From contig OZ021721.1 in assembly GCA_963978545.1 (NCBI GenBank), positions 97,265,918 to 97,329,917 on the forward strand: 64,000 nucleotides of DNA. The letters are read 5' to 3'. The notes below the pieces were generated by a model. That model was not told where the DNA came from and did not search any database. It saw only the letters and a program-made list of their open reading frames with translations. A program made the position numbers and the translations under genes. This document shows positions 35,878-47,622 of this stretch, piece by piece. Source of the DNA: Linyphia triangularis. Taxonomy: Eukaryota > Arthropoda > Arachnida > Araneae > Linyphiidae. Position 1 is the first letter of the stretch, and the number at the start of each line of letters is the position of its first letter.

Positions 35878-36608
35878 TCGAGATCGAGATCTGAAAATTA
35901 CAAAACTGAAATTAAAACTGCAAAAGATATTAGCTAAAATTAGTATAGATAAATCATATTTGTTATGATGCAAAAATTCATGAAGGCTACTGTGCAGTGA
36001 ATAGGAATTTTACAAAACCAGCATTACTGAAAGAATTCAGAAATTAAATGGTGAAACCACTTCATGAATATTTCCTAAAACAATGGGAATATAGCCTGCA
36101 TAGGAATTTCATATAAAAGAACTATCGACAGCAACTGATGTTAAATTTTCTAATTTGATGATCTGCCATAATAAGGAATAGACACAGGAAGCTACAAAAC
36201 AATCAGTAAAATTGGAACCTGGAAATAACAAATGAAATTGTTTAGTCTTAACAAAAAGTGTACAAATATGTCAAATGGAAATTTCTGAATACTTATTTCG
36301 TAAAGTTGTTCTCTGGAACCTGTTAATTTAATTATTAACTAAGATCTAAAAATATAAAACCTAATACTCTTTATGAATTATATAAACCAATAGTGATAAA
36401 TAATTCCAATATAAAATTTGTCATCACCACTAAGTGTCACTTATGAGCAGCCTCATCTAAAATTAATACTGTGAGTGCCACTAAATGAGATTACTGTTAT
36501 GATTTGATTATGGCTCATAAAAACTATTGCCCTGAACTGAAGTGTTAAAGTTACTATTTAAAGGAAGACAGGGAGAAATTTTTTCTTATAGTCATTGTCC
36601 TAGTAAGT

Positions 36609-36648
36609 AAGTTGCCCTTGCGCCGTTCAAGTCCCACCAACCAACCAA
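36609..36648 (+). mobile_element. Severely 5'-truncated SINE (40 bp)
   Basis: Only 40 bp (CCTTGCGCCGTTCAAGTCCC plus a CCAA-repeat tail) lie between perfect 10-bp direct repeats CCTAGTAAGT (36599-36608 and 36649-36658). The tail and the short GCGCC phrase match the 3' domain of the other SINEs in the window. Confidence 0.8.
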
Positions 36649-37613
36649 CCTAGTAAGTACAAAGAATTTTATAACAGAGGATATGCTTCACTACCGCTAC
36701 TAAGCAAGCTGTTTAACCAATGGGCAGAAATACAGTACACACACATCCTTTATGAATAGTGTGATTGACCATTGCCTGTGACTCAATAATGAAAGAGAAA
36801 TGGATAAAAAATTAACTGGCAAAAATTGGTAAAAGATAATTTGTTGCAATAAATGGCTGATTCCATGGTTAGAGATAATGAGAAAACATTATCTTTAATA
36901 TGTTCAATGTCGATAAAGCTGATATGGTGCATCTGTCCACATGCACCAAATTTCTAGCTGCATTTTTATGCTTTTAAATTATTTTCTATTTAATTTTTTT
37001 AATTTAGATATAACAAACAACTTCTGACAATAAATAAATTCACAAAAGTATACTCATAGTTGTTACATGAAATATATTTGCTTATTGTGTTAACTAAGAG
37101 TAAACTAAGAATCATTTTCATGTTGAATCTTACCAACACGATTCGGAAGCAGCAAACATTATCGTTAGAAACGAAACAAAAAATTCGAAATAAAATTGAT
37201 AAATTTTTTTTTTAAATTGTGCCAAGTATGAATCGCCAGCAAGCAAATATCAAGGATTCTCAAAAATCAAGAAAAGATTGAAGCGGCTTATGCAGTAAAT
37301 AAATTTTAACCTGCAAGGAAAAGGATAGGGACTGGTAAAAATGAGGATGTGAATTAAAAATAGTATTAAATACAAACTTATAGTACAAATTTTAAATTTG
37401 AACGAATTAGATCAGAAAGTTTTTAGATGGATAATATAAAACATTTCAGAGGGCCCCACTGACTTTGCGTTAATGGGGTTTGACTGTATTAATTAGTGTA
37501 ACAATTAAACAAGCAGGCATGAATATTTTGTTATTTGCCAGATAGTGTTAATCTATGTAGTTGCTGTAAACTTGTATTTGTTTTAATGAATATACATAAA
37601 TGTGTCAGTGATT

Positions 37614-37993
37614 CAGGGTTCATACTCATTTTCAGAAAAAAATTCCCTGAGATTTTCCTGAGTTTTACGGAGCTGTATTTTCCATCACGGGCTTAATTAT
37701 TTTTAGCCACATAAATATAATCAAACCTCGATTACAGAAATTCTTCTAATAACTCGAAAAAGCCTTTTTTCTTTAAGAATAACTTTCTGCAAGTAAATGT
37801 TATAAAATAATTCTGTAACTTCAAGTCCTTGAGTTAGCGTTAAACAAACAGCCCCGAAGAATAGGATTTTTTTTCCAAAGTAACAACGACTTTTCCCAAG
37901 TTATATGGGGAATTTTTCTCTTTTCCCTAATATTTTAAGGCTGATTTATTTTCTCTGAGTTTTCCCTGTTCTCCCCGAGGCATATGAACCCTG
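37614..37993. mobile_element. MITE with CAGGGTTCATA termini
   Basis: 380 bp, beginning CAGGGTTCATACTC and ending GCATATGAACCCTG. Subterminal regions repeat TTTTCCCTGAG-like phrases. It is flanked by a short direct repeat (GTGATT/TGATT). The termini look hAT-like, but the duplication is shorter than 8 bp as seen now. Confidence 0.65.
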
Positions 37994-39899
37994 TGATTGA
38001 AATAATTAGTAGGTAAGCATGATTGTACTAATTGATAAGAATGAATGCTTTCATTGTGTTAATATGCATGTTTTATGTAAATTAATATTCATGTTTTATG
38101 TAAATTAGTATGCATGGCTTGCATTAAATAGTGTGCACGTATTGTTGTTAATAAGCATATGTATATTTTTTAGTTAATTGTGGTAAGACTACCAACTCTG
38201 ATTCAGTGTCAAGAGTTGTTTACATTAAGCTACTGCCAAGTTAAGACCATGGGCATTTCATTTGCCAGTAAAAAACAGCAGCTGCTACTATTTATTGGCC
38301 TTAATCGCCTTGATACAGAATCTGTATTACAGTTGGAAGTCCTGGCATTAATTACTATGCATTTATTGTTGCGTTAATTAGTATACATGTTTTGTAATAT
38401 TCATTGTCTAGGTTTAAGCTTTATTGTGTTAGTTTTTTCTATAAGTGAAATTAAATTATGGATATTTTTAATGGCAACCATTTTTGTATTCTGCAGAGTG
38501 AAAGTCGTTTTTTATTCCTGTAGCATGTAGGATAATACTATCCATGCCAAAACCAATGCGGTCGATTAAGCACTACTTTTCATTCTACTGCAACAAAGAG
38601 CAGTTTTGCAAGTTCCTCTCCTCCCACCACGCAAAGCAGTACTGATATGGAAACTGTCCCGATGCAATATTCGCCAAAGCTCCCTATTGACTAACAATTA
38701 GTTTGCTTCATAATTCGCAATCGTATCGTTTCAGGAACTGGGAAAATGGAGAGCTTGAGGTATGCATTTATATTAGACTGGCAGCGAATTTTAAAACCCT
38801 GCAAGGTGACTCATCTAATTCATTTTAACCATCTTCTGTTTCAATTTGCACGCAATGTACACCGTCATATACAGCTGTTAAAATACAGTAGGTTGCAAAA
38901 AAATTTGAACATGCGTTAACTTACACTCAAGCACTCAATAGCCATGCCGGGTTGATGTTCGAAAGCCATGATATTAGTTATTTCTCCTTGGAAATGTAGT
39001 TTATTTTATCTTCAAAATAATTTTAAAACTCAAAACAAAACACCAAATCTTGATTACACAAATCAAAACTACGCTATCGCTAGAAAGTGGTCTTGTTGAC
39101 TTGTCAGTGTTGCCACATATGTAAAAATTTTAAATAAACTTATAGACTAGAAGTAAGATGGATGTCACTAATTCAACACCAAGACAAATATGTTTGTTTT
39201 GATCTGTTGTGATGGAATCAACGATGTAGATAAACAACAAGACTGGTGGAGTTTCCTACCGGCTGCAAGGTCTGATTGGTGGAAATGGAGATCAAGGGAA
39301 GATTACAATCTGCTGGAATTCAGCTTAGCCAAAATGTTTCTCGATGCCTCAACTTGGCAGAGTAGAATTTTATAGGCGTTTCAACTTTTAACCAAACTAC
39401 GGTTACTAGTAAAGTTATTCTGTTTATGTTTAACAGAAACAGGTAGCCGGAAAGGAGCAAAGTAAGTAGTTAATTCAAGAATAACCGGATTTACACGCTA
39501 CCAGTCGGGCCTCCAGTTTAGATCACCAGTTCTGTGACATCATCTAAGCAACCATTGCACCGTATATCGGTGATCACGGAAGAGCGCACGTGATTGGTTG
39601 ATGGGAGTCATCGGCGCCAGTAAATAGACAATGGGCCTGATTCTCACCTACTCTCGAATCGGAATTGCAATCGGAAAGGGAGGTGTTACGTGACTTTCCG
39701 ATTATTTGCGATTCATACGTCAAAATCTCGGTTAACGAGATGTCCAATCTCTCGGAATGCGTCTCGGTTGCTCTGGAGCTCTTGGGATGCCATGACGATT
39801 ATCGAGATCTCGGCGAAGTTTATTCTGATTGGTTGTTCTAGTTGTATTGTATGTTGAAGTGTCTATTGTTGCTGCTGTTTTAAAACAACAAACATCAAA

Positions 39900-40151
39900 A
39901 TGGATCCTGCAAGAACATTAATTTTTATGAATTTTACCCAGTATTTAGTGAACAGGGAATTGAGAAGACAAAGAGTATTTAGAGATAAAACAAATCCCTT
40001 TGACTCTCACGATATTCATTTTATTGAAATTTTTCGGTTTTCGAAACCTGCAGCATGGCTGGTAATTGAAGAAATTAGAAGTGTACTTGCCACACAGTGC
40101 CAGAAAAAAAGAAATATGAGCCCTGAACTACTTTATTTTTTCTGTTATTAA
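39900..40151 (+). pseudogene. Harbinger transposase N-terminal fragment
   Basis: An 83-codon frame with MDPARTLIFMNFTQYL.. followed by RVFRDKTNPFD and FRFSKPAAWLVIEEIRSVL. This matches the N-terminal helical region of HARBI1-type nucleases (VFRDR.NPL.., YRLSK..). It ends at a stop within what should be the next helix (PELLYFFCY), well short of the usual length near 350 residues, so the catalytic DDE residues are missing. It starts with an ATG in good context (AAAATGG). Confidence 0.8.
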
Positions 40152-40266
40152 GACTCATTTCTCCTAAGTTTTACATAAAGCTACGGAGCCAATACAGGAA
40201 GGAAAAAGTAATCATGATAAATTCTTATATGTTCACTACATTTACGAAAAAAAACCTGATCTTTCC

Positions 40267-40436
40267 AAACGGTATAGTGGTTAGCGTGCTAGCTTCTAGA
40301 CCGCGAGGTTGCGGGTTCGAGTCCCGTGTTAGGCATGGATGTTTGTAAATGGATGTTGACTTGTCTAATGACGAATGTTTCGGCGCGTTATAGCCCTCGT
40401 GTTGCTGACGGCGCCAGATAATCTGAAAACAACCAA
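40267..40436 (+). mobile_element. tRNA-derived SINE (family S1), copy 2
   Basis: Flanked by CCTGATCTTTCC (40255-40266) and CCTGATTTTTCC (40437-40448), one mismatch. It has the A box, the B box (GGTTCGAGTCC), the conserved TTTCGGCGCGTTATAGCCCT and a short tail. It lacks the first few bases (GCCGACC) of copy 1. Inserted inside the Harbinger element. Confidence 0.93.
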
Positions 40437-40760
40437 CCTGATTTTTCCTTTGACTACCAAATAGTTTTGGTGGTATCAGGCAAGAACGTGATTCATGTAA
40501 TTCAGACGGCAGCCAACTGTTAGCAAATTAGTATTTGCATGTTGCGATTCTTATCAATATTCTAATTAAAACTGTTGCATAAATTTATCTCCTGTTGGGT
40601 GCCTGCTATTAATTTTTACCAATTATTAATTATTAATTTACCAATAATTTTTATCACTATGTTCTAAATCATAAACAAAATATTGTGTTCATCACAAAGA
40701 GTTAAAATGCACAATAAAAGCCATAAATACCGCCTAGCTTGTGTTTGATAAAAGTTTTAC

Positions 40761-40791
<31 letters not shown>

Positions 40792-41999
40792 GAGTCATTC
40801 ATTCTCAAAATTTGCTGTCTTGTGATTTAGAGGGACCAAAGGTATTCCTTTGTTATCATCAGAAAAGTTAATAAATGTTTTAATGCATTTTAGTATCTGT
40901 TCAACTTTCTTGGAAGCCATTTCTTGCAACACCACGAGGAGAGGACGAGTTCCTCAAGAAAATTATGAACATTGAATTGAAGTCAAAACAGCACATGGTT
41001 CTGAAAACTCTACTGCGCATTCCTAACCGCGCAGTTTTCAGCGGAGGAAGTGCGTCATTTTTCGATTTCGGGAAAAACTGAGGTCAGAATCGCTCCTTAT
41101 CTACTGAACGAGAAATGACCAGATTCCGAGAGAGCCGGTCACGATTTTTTTTCCGATTCGATCGGAGGTGAGAATCAGGCTCAATGTTTGGTTTACTGGA
41201 GACAGTAGCCTGGTGACGTCACATGACGTCACTGGCTGGCGATCTAAACTGGAACCTCGACTGGTAGCGTGTAAATCCCGCTTAAATTTAATTTATTAGA
41301 AAAAATATCAATATTATATGAAATTGCATTCTTTAAATCTTTTCATAATATGAATAACTTTTCAGAAAAACAAAATTAAATCATTAAGGGATTATGTTTA
41401 AATACTTTTAAAAATAGTTATTTTAAGTGTTCTTTTAATATGGATATCCGTTACTACATTCATTTACAATATTTAAATAGATTTAAGCTAAAAAAATTAA
41501 TTTTTTAATGAATAAAAATATATAACAGCTCCACCCTTTAAAACGATTTAAAAAGATTGCTAAAAACACAAACAGATAATTTTTTCATATAAGTATTTCC
41601 AAGTGTAATTAAATATGCCTCAGAAATTTTTACATTTTAAAGAAATTATTTACCTAGACTGTAAAATGTAAATAAAGTATAATTTCTTGCTTTTTTGGGT
41701 AATACATGTTGTTATTATTATCAATACAGATATGATTACTAATAAATGTTTACAAATATGTATTATGATTTTTTTACTGCCTGAGATGTCATGTAGACAA
41801 AATTAGGTTTCTTTAAATCAATTCCTCGAGTATGATGCATAATTAATTGCATCTTAAAAGTTACTTGGCTAACCTTTAAAAGATGCAAGTATTCATCACA
41901 GAAATTGTCTGTACCATTCCTCATTGAATATTAAAAATCATAAATTACCAATGCATTCTATAAAAAATCAGATTAATATTGGATGAGGTACCTAAATTT

Positions 42000-43620
42000 G
42001 CAGTTACTTGTCGGACTATAGTTATGCCAGAAGACTTATATTCTCCATTGGCTATGAAGTGATTGAGTGCCCATACTGAAAGTCTCTCCACAACTTCCAT
42101 GCCGACTGAACATTACTTTCTTGATTAATATGTAAATAACTATCAAGTGTATAATTTTCAGTCAGTGTAAAATAATTAAAAAAAATATGTATTTTTGCAT
42201 AAACAACCTATCCTTAGAATACCAGCTGGATGCTTAAAAACATCATTAAATAGTCCAAATAACATGTAGAAAAGGATTTCAGCTGGTGATGTAAAATAAA
42301 TTTATTTCTTAACTTTTTTGCAGGTTCCGAGCACCTCCCCGTCTTCAAACACTGTAGTCGTAGCAGCTGAATGAGGTTTTTGACATTACCTATTAGTTAA
42401 CTATTGTTACACAATTCAGTCGGTGTGAAATGACTAACCCAAAAGTGTTGCTGCTTCTCGTATTATAACACTACTTTCCCAACCTTTTTTTTTCCTTGCG
42501 TAGCCTTTGACTTATCGTCACTGCTCCATGTATCCCAACCTCATCCCTAATATTGCATACTTACGGATATCTACATTTCATGCAAGAAGAAAGCCGATTG
42601 TCCTATCCTTCTCAATTGGTACTGGTCCTACAGTTAATTACATACCTTAACTAAATTTAAAATATTTATTTATAACTTAAAAAGTATTTCGGATTCAATT
42701 AGATACTTTTTCCAAGATGAAATATAATTTACATTGGAAATGCTAGTGGTTATAATAACTTTTTATCATTTCCCTTATGTTCAATTAATCTATCACTGTC
42801 CACCATTACATCTTTTTTTTCCAAGTACCCTGATGCTATTTCACGTATCCATGGAGTACGCGTAACAGAGGTTGAGAAAGGCTACTCTACTCAATGATTT
42901 AGAATGGCCCGTGCAAGAGTAGAGAAAATCTCCATTTTTACTCGAATGCAACAAACCAAAATTGGCCTGAATGTCCAGCATTATTTGCAGTGATTTAGTG
43001 TAAAATAAAAAGGTGTGGGAACGCTATGTTACATAAAGTGAATGATATAAAAATTTAATAAAAAAGAAAAGAATTACAACACTTTTGTTGATAAATCGGT
43101 TAGCGTTCCCGTTAAAATTAGAGGAGCAGAAACCTTCTTCAAGGAAAAGGAGCAAAGAACCGTGTCAGACCACAATTTTGTTTTTTAAAAATGGAGATAG
43201 TGGGCATGAACTTGTGTACGTGAGTTTTAGTCCGTATATTCATGACGAGCCATATAAATTTGACGTCTGGAATTCATCCACAAATACAGATCATTCGTCG
43301 AAGAAGATAATTGCCATTGGATGAATCATAGTAATGCATGTGTCGGATTGTTGATGGAATGGCCATGTGCGGATGGCCGCGCCTCTTTCAAGTGTTTTGC
43401 AAATACTTGAACTTGCCTGCTCAGCTCTGAAGTTGTGGATAGAAAACGAAAGCATAGTTTTGCGTTCAGTTTCCTGTAAAAAAAAAAATGTTAAAAAAAA
43501 AAATTAAATTTTTATGTGAGGGAACGCGGTTCCTCCTACTAAAAAGGTAAAGGATCGCCGTTCCCACGCGTTCCCGCTCCACTACACCCCTGATTATTTG
43601 AATGCCCTTTCAGATCATCC
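42000..43620. other. Poorly defined stretch in putative intron
   Basis: Contains 42471-42885, whose ends (CTACTTTCCCAACCTTTTTT and, inverted, GTAGCCTTTCTCAACCTCTG) resemble hAT MITE termini but have no matching duplication. A hAT-like right end (CAGGGGTGTAGTGGAGCG read inward) lies at about 43575-43592. The open frame at 43085-43324 is unrecognised. Confidence 0.35.
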
Positions 43621-44110
43621 TGATACATCAACCAGGAATAACTCTAAAATAGGAAATAATTGGCTAAGTGGACTTTATGCACAGCCGTCGTTGGAATAGT
43701 TTAAAGTGATTGGATTATGAAAAGTTTTGTGGTTTAATATTTGCTAAGTACAAAAAATAAAACGACATTTATTCTCAATCAACCAATTAAATAACATTTA
43801 ACACTAAATTCAGTTTATATTTTATTGTGTACTTTTTTATTGTCTCTTTTTGTTTCATAGGAACTAACTTACACTCTTCTAGTTTTACCCATTTCCAAAT
43901 ACAAATTTTATAAAATACAGTATACAATAATGTAGAACATTTGATAGAAGTTTTCATAAATTTGTGACAGTGAGAAACTTGCATAAATGAGGAAAATGAA
44001 TATATTTTGTATTTTCTAGTGTTATCCAACGAAAATATTTGAGCAGTGCAATTATTTTTTATCTTTATGCTTTCAATTAATCAAAAATCGAGTTTGAAAT
44101 CAAAGCAAAG

Positions 44111-44120
44111 GTCACGTGAC
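44111..44120. promoter_or_regulatory. Palindromic E-box GTCACGTGAC
   Basis: A perfect 10-bp palindrome of the USF/MITF/TFEB type, 31 bp inside the putative intron 1 from the candidate first exon. It supports this being a promoter-proximal region. Function not shown. Confidence 0.4.
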
Positions 44121-44151
44121 CAAAACGCATAAAAAACCGTGACGTACTTAC

Positions 44152-44217
44152 GCATAGATTCCGTCGAAAATCCCAGGAAGAACCTGGTGTACAACAGGTT
44201 TTAGACTGGTTCATCAT
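44152..44217 (-). CDS. Candidate exon 1 of TAX1BP3-like gene
   Basis: On the minus strand an ATG at 44217 opens 22 codons (MMNQSKTCCTPGSSWDFRRN, LC) that end at a strong consensus donor, TATGC|GTAAGT, in phase 0. That is the phase needed by exon 2 at 35623. Joined to exons 2-4 the protein is 127 residues, against 124 in human. Upstream sequence is less AT-rich and carries an E2F-like site, as expected of a promoter. The N-terminal residues have no recognisable similarity to TAX1BP3, whose N-terminus is variable, so this is an inference from phase, donor and context. Confidence 0.4.
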
Positions 44218-44249
44218 CTGCGTGTTGTCGTCACACGCAAAAGTAGCTT

Positions 44250-44261
44250 TTTCCCGCCAAA
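44250..44261 (-). promoter_or_regulatory. E2F-like site TTTGGCGGGAAA
   Basis: Read on the minus strand, TTTGGCGGGAAA lies 33 bp upstream of the candidate ATG at 44217. It matches the classical E2F consensus core (GGCGGGAA). The surrounding 44218-44275 is richer in C, G and CpG than the neighbouring DNA. Confidence 0.4.
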
Positions 44262-44463
44262 TCGCAGAGTGACAAACTATTTTTTTTTTAACTATCTATC
44301 CGAGCTCAAATTTTTGAAAGAATGTTATAGTTTTTCATGATTTTTTCTCTACTTTTATTTAAAAATAAAACCAAAAAACGTGAAAGTTCCTCATTATACT
44401 GTAATTTTACCAGTTTGAATCCCTTTCAGTGCCGAATTCATTTGGTGCCCGTTAGTTTATTTA

Positions 44464-45800
44464 CAGTCCTGCACAAAAGTTTAGACACAAGGGCAATTCA
44501 CGAAAAAGCAATAGTATTAATTTAATTTTCACTAGTTTTTATCAAATATCTATTCTTAAAGCCATAATGAAAAAGTGTAGGGTAAAAAATTTCCAGGAAA
44601 AATGAAATAAAATTATCTAACATCAACAAGTTGAAACTTTGAAAACTTTACATGCCTCAAAAGTATAGTCACAAACGTAAGATTTATGTAAATTCTTGAG
44701 AGGAAGTAATCGAATCATCAATGGGGATGTATTTAATTTGCTATAAAAGGTATTAAGTAATTTTCACTGGTTAGAATGATGCCTAAGTCTATGCAATTTG
44801 TGTATGTAGAGATTTTAAGAATTTGGAAGTTAATGGCCAGAGATAAATCCATTTCTGATACTTCAATTGCATTATATCATTCCGAAAGAGGTATTTATAG
44901 AGTTTAAGCACATGGTGACCAATATCAACCAAAATCACGATCTGGAAGGCCTCGAACGATCAGCAAGCGGGAAGATAGACAAATTATAAAACTGGACTCA
45001 AGTCGATATTACTCTACAAATCAGATCAAAAATATAATTGCCATTAAAGTTTCATGGGAAACTGTACGTAGAAGAATAGTGGAATGCGGGGTTTTAAAAA
45101 AATCTAAACTTAAACGCAAGCCGCGTTTGCAGTTTCATCACAAAGAATCAAGACTGAATTGCGCTCAGCACCACATGTCATACAGTGACAAATGGCTACA
45201 GGTGGTCTTTAGTGATGAAAAAAATGTATCCTAGAAGGTCCAGAAAGATTTTCTTACTACTGGCATGATTTTTATAAAGATCCTGCAACTCAGTTTAGCC
45301 GACGTCAAGGTGGAGTTTCAGTCATGGTTTGAAGAGGATTCGGATTCAACTGCCAAACTATCCTAGCGTTTTTAAAGGGAAAACAAAACTCTGAGGCCAA
45401 CCATGCAATTCTAGAAAGTAACTTATTATCATTTAATGAGCTTTTAGTGGACCTAACTGGAAATTTCAACGGAACAATGCTTTTTAGGTCATCGAAAAAG
45501 TGGTTTAGAATCAAAACAACCATGGTTCTCGATTGGCCAGCTAATAGTCTTGACTGTAATCCTATCGAAAATGTATGGAATCCTTACAAAAGTTAAAAGT
45601 TGTATACCTTTGAAAAGCAGTATTCCACCATTTTTGAACTTAAAGAAACCATTGAAAAGGCGTGGTATGGAATCAAGCCTGAAACCATGCAAAAGCTTCT
45701 GCTTTTAATGAAAAACCGTGTTTTTGATTTGTTAAAACATGGCGAAAGCTTAATTGATTGCTAAAACTTTTCGCTTGCTTATAACCCTATTTGCAAAAGT
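44464..45800 (+). mobile_element. Decayed Tc1-like transposon
   Basis: The left end starts at a TA (44462-44463) with CAGTCCTGCACAAAAGTTTA. The same AAAGTTTA-type phrase is only weakly echoed at the right end (about 45762-45815), so the right terminus is eroded. It contains a Tc1-type transposase pseudogene on the plus strand and is unrelated at sequence level to the Tc1 at 20477. Confidence 0.7.
44776..45764 (+). pseudogene. Tc1-like transposase (broken)
   Basis: The frame starts MMPKSMQFVYVEILRIWKLM with an HTH-like N-terminal part. After an early TAA (near 44905) come SGRPRTISKREDRQIIKL, the first DDE Asp (VVFSDEK), and, after frame changes, DWPANSLDCNPIENVW with the terminal Glu and LKETIEKAWYGI. 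The FQQDNA-type motif with the second Asp is missing (reads NFNGTMLFRSSKK). The span of about 330 codons fits Tc1. It has several stops and shifts and cannot be active. Confidence 0.85.
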
Positions 45801-46076
45801 TTAAATGGAGGTCCTAAAAATTAGAAATTTTATTCTGTTTAAAAATTTCAAGTCACTTTTGTTTGCATAAACGATAGTTCGGTATTTTGCTCCCAACTTC
45901 ATGGCTGTTTTTAACAAATAATTTTTCAATTACATTTTAAAAATCAGCATATTTTATGAATGCATATTTTCACAAAATCCACAATGAAATCCACATGAAT
46001 GGTTTCAAGCGTGTATAGGAAACTTTTATCTAGCTTTATAAACATTTATTTTTACCTCTTTTTCATAAAATTGTAT

Positions 46077-46240
46077 GTTAGGTAGATAGAAAACACTATT
46101 TTTACAATAGGATAATCAATGATTGGAATGAATTGCCAGCAAATATTGTCAATTCTGTGAGCGTAAAGAGTTTTGAGAAACAGATATGCACTGGAGGATC
46201 GTCTATGGACAATAGTTGGATTATACTGGATCCCTGGGTC
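46077..46240 (+). pseudogene. Non-LTR retrotransposon (LINE) C-terminal remnant
   Basis: One frame reads HYFYNRIINDWNELPANIVN followed by SVSVKSFEKQ. This is the conserved C-terminal motif (F.NR....WN.LP..IV.A.S...FK..LD) of reverse transcriptases in CR1/Jockey-like LINEs. Beyond it a frame change leads to LEDRLW. A 3' tail follows, with the phrase CCTGTTAGGCCTTAAGCCTA near 46645. Strongly 5'-truncated, as usual for LINEs. It could be related to the LINE that moved the SINEs, but no CCAA tail is seen here. Confidence 0.65.
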
Positions 46241-46429
46241 GGTAAGTAACTTATATTTTGTGCTACAAAACTTGTATATATTTAATTTAGGTTATTTATT
46301 TGCTATATTTGGTTACTTATGTTTGCGTACTGTTGGAGTCTATAAAATTTGTCAGCTTACATTATGTATTGCATTTTCCCAGTATCATTGTCAAATGCTG
46401 TGTCAACTTTGTATATTGTATTGTATTAT

Positions 46430-46572
46430 TATGTAGGATCCTGTAACTATTGTATATTGTATGTATGATCCTGTAACTATTGTATATTGTATGTATGATC
46501 CTGTAACTATTGTATATTGTATGTATGATACTGTAACTATTGTATATTGTATGATCCTGTAACTATTGTATG
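46430..46572. repeat. Short tandem repeat, 30-bp unit
   Basis: About five copies of GATCCTGTAACTATTGTATA plus TTGTATGTAT, the last ones shortened. Lies in the 3' tail of the LINE remnant. Confidence 0.85.
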
Positions 46573-46995
46573 CAAATTCTATTTCTATTGTATATTGTAT
46601 TGCATTTTTATACGTGTATATACGTATTTCTTACTCGATCAACCCTGTTAGGCCTTAAGCCTATTGTTGGTCTTAAAATGTGTATTTGCATTTATTTTGG
46701 AAAGTAAATTCTGTATTTTACAGACATACAGAGGAAAACATTGAAGTTCGACAAAAGTAGGGAGAGTATTAATTGTTAAATTGCAAAGTAAAGCGACTTA
46801 GATATACCATGAACATTCTACAAAAAAGAAAGAAAAAAAATTAAATGGAAAAATAAAATAAAAAAAAAATAAAAACAGCCTCAGAATGTTATTACTACAA
46901 AAAGATTGAAGGTTTAACGAAGAAAATTAGTAACGAATTTGAAAAAGAAATCACCCAGAAACATACAGATCAATTTGTCTGACTGTCGTTACGAC

Positions 46996-47622
46996 TAGAG
47001 GTCGGAAATATCGATACTATATAGTTGCAGAGAAAAAAATACCGATAAAATATAGATACATCGATACTTGATATTTTTTAATTTGATTTTCAATTTTGCC
47101 AGAAACGAAGTTTTTTGGGACAAATTTCTACTTTTCATAAATTTATGCCAAAATTGTTTTAATAAATAAATTATATTAATCAGAATAAATAAGATACATT
47201 TGGATGTCAATGCATAAAATTCACATTTATTTTTAAAGATGAAATTTTGAAAAGTAGTTTACCGCATATTTTGATGATAGGTGATGTTTTTAATATTTAA
47301 AATTAGTATTTTATTCCAGGTACACGCCGGCCACAGAAAAGCGCTATGTTGACTACTAATAAATGATCTTATCTCTCCATAACATTATGTTTTCTTTTCG
47401 GTTAGAGTGCCATTTTAACTGTCTCTCAGCCAGTTCCAAACTTTAGTTTTGAAGTTTTTGAAAAGGGAATAAAGAAAATAGAAAAAACACATGGAACTGC
47501 AAAACGATCATCAAAAAACTAAAAATGTTTGAAAAAATCGATATATTGGTAACTTGTATCGATATTTTTACTATCCGTATTTTTTTAAAAATATCGTCGT
47601 ATCGATGTATCGCCTACCTCTA
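46996..47622. mobile_element. hAT MITE with TAGAGGT termini
   Basis: Flanked by perfect 8-bp duplications GTTACGAC (46988-46995 and 47623-47630). The ends are TAGAGGTCGGAAATATCGAT and, inverted, TAGAGGTAGGCGATACATCG, and ATCGATA-type palindromes fill the subtermini. An internal segment (about 47140-47335) matches dispersed repeat R1, so the MITE has picked up or been invaded by it. No transposase. Confidence 0.92.

Larger units (their letters stand above)
39633..41182 (+). mobile_element. PIF/Harbinger-like transposon, internally deleted
   Basis: 1550 bp. The ends GGGCCTGATTCTCACCT and, inverted, GAGCCTGATTCTCACCT are flanked by the 3-bp repeat AAT (39630-39632 and 41183-41185), the duplication size of PIF/Harbinger elements. 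It carries the N-terminal part of a Harbinger nuclease gene at 39900. A SINE has inserted at 40267-40436. The DDE core is absent. Confidence 0.8.
39485..41280. mobile_element. Unclassified TIR element hosting a Harbinger element
   Basis: The ends are inverted repeats of about 40 bp. GGATTTACACGCTACCAGTC is perfect on both sides, continuing into CCAGTTTAGATC. They enclose GC-richer DNA with ATGACGTCA palindromes near the right end (41216-41237). No target duplication is clear, so the superfamily is open. The Harbinger element at 39633-41182 lies inside with its own ends, leaving about 245 bp of this element. Confidence 0.7.
35624..44151 (-). other. Putative intron 1 of TAX1BP3-like gene
   Basis: About 8.5 kb if the candidate first exon at 44152 is right. 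It contains a hairpin (35800), a minimal SINE insertion (36609), a MITE (37614-37993), a nested DNA-transposon block (39485-41280) with a SINE, and two poorly defined stretches (42000-43620). I saw no other convincing phase-0 first exon, though short ones (for example MRNGTDNFCDEYLHLLK near 41890-41937, with a weak donor) cannot be excluded. Confidence 0.4.

Noticed and set aside
37126..37180. Alternative first exon for the PDZ gene (MFAASESC then GTAAG)
   Set aside because: It ends in phase 2, and joining to exon 2 would create an immediate stop.
42317..42373. Short last exon (VPSTSPSSNTVVVAAE) after a good acceptor on the plus strand
   Set aside because: The acceptor (CTTTTTTGCAG) is good, but no matching upstream exon was found, and a 16-codon frame is too short to support.
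42471..42885. hAT MITE
   Set aside because: Termini resemble each other, but the flanks have no target duplication; left as unresolved.
43085..43324. Host gene ORF
   Set aside because: No motif, splice context or family; lies beside hAT-like end sequence and is probably transposon debris.
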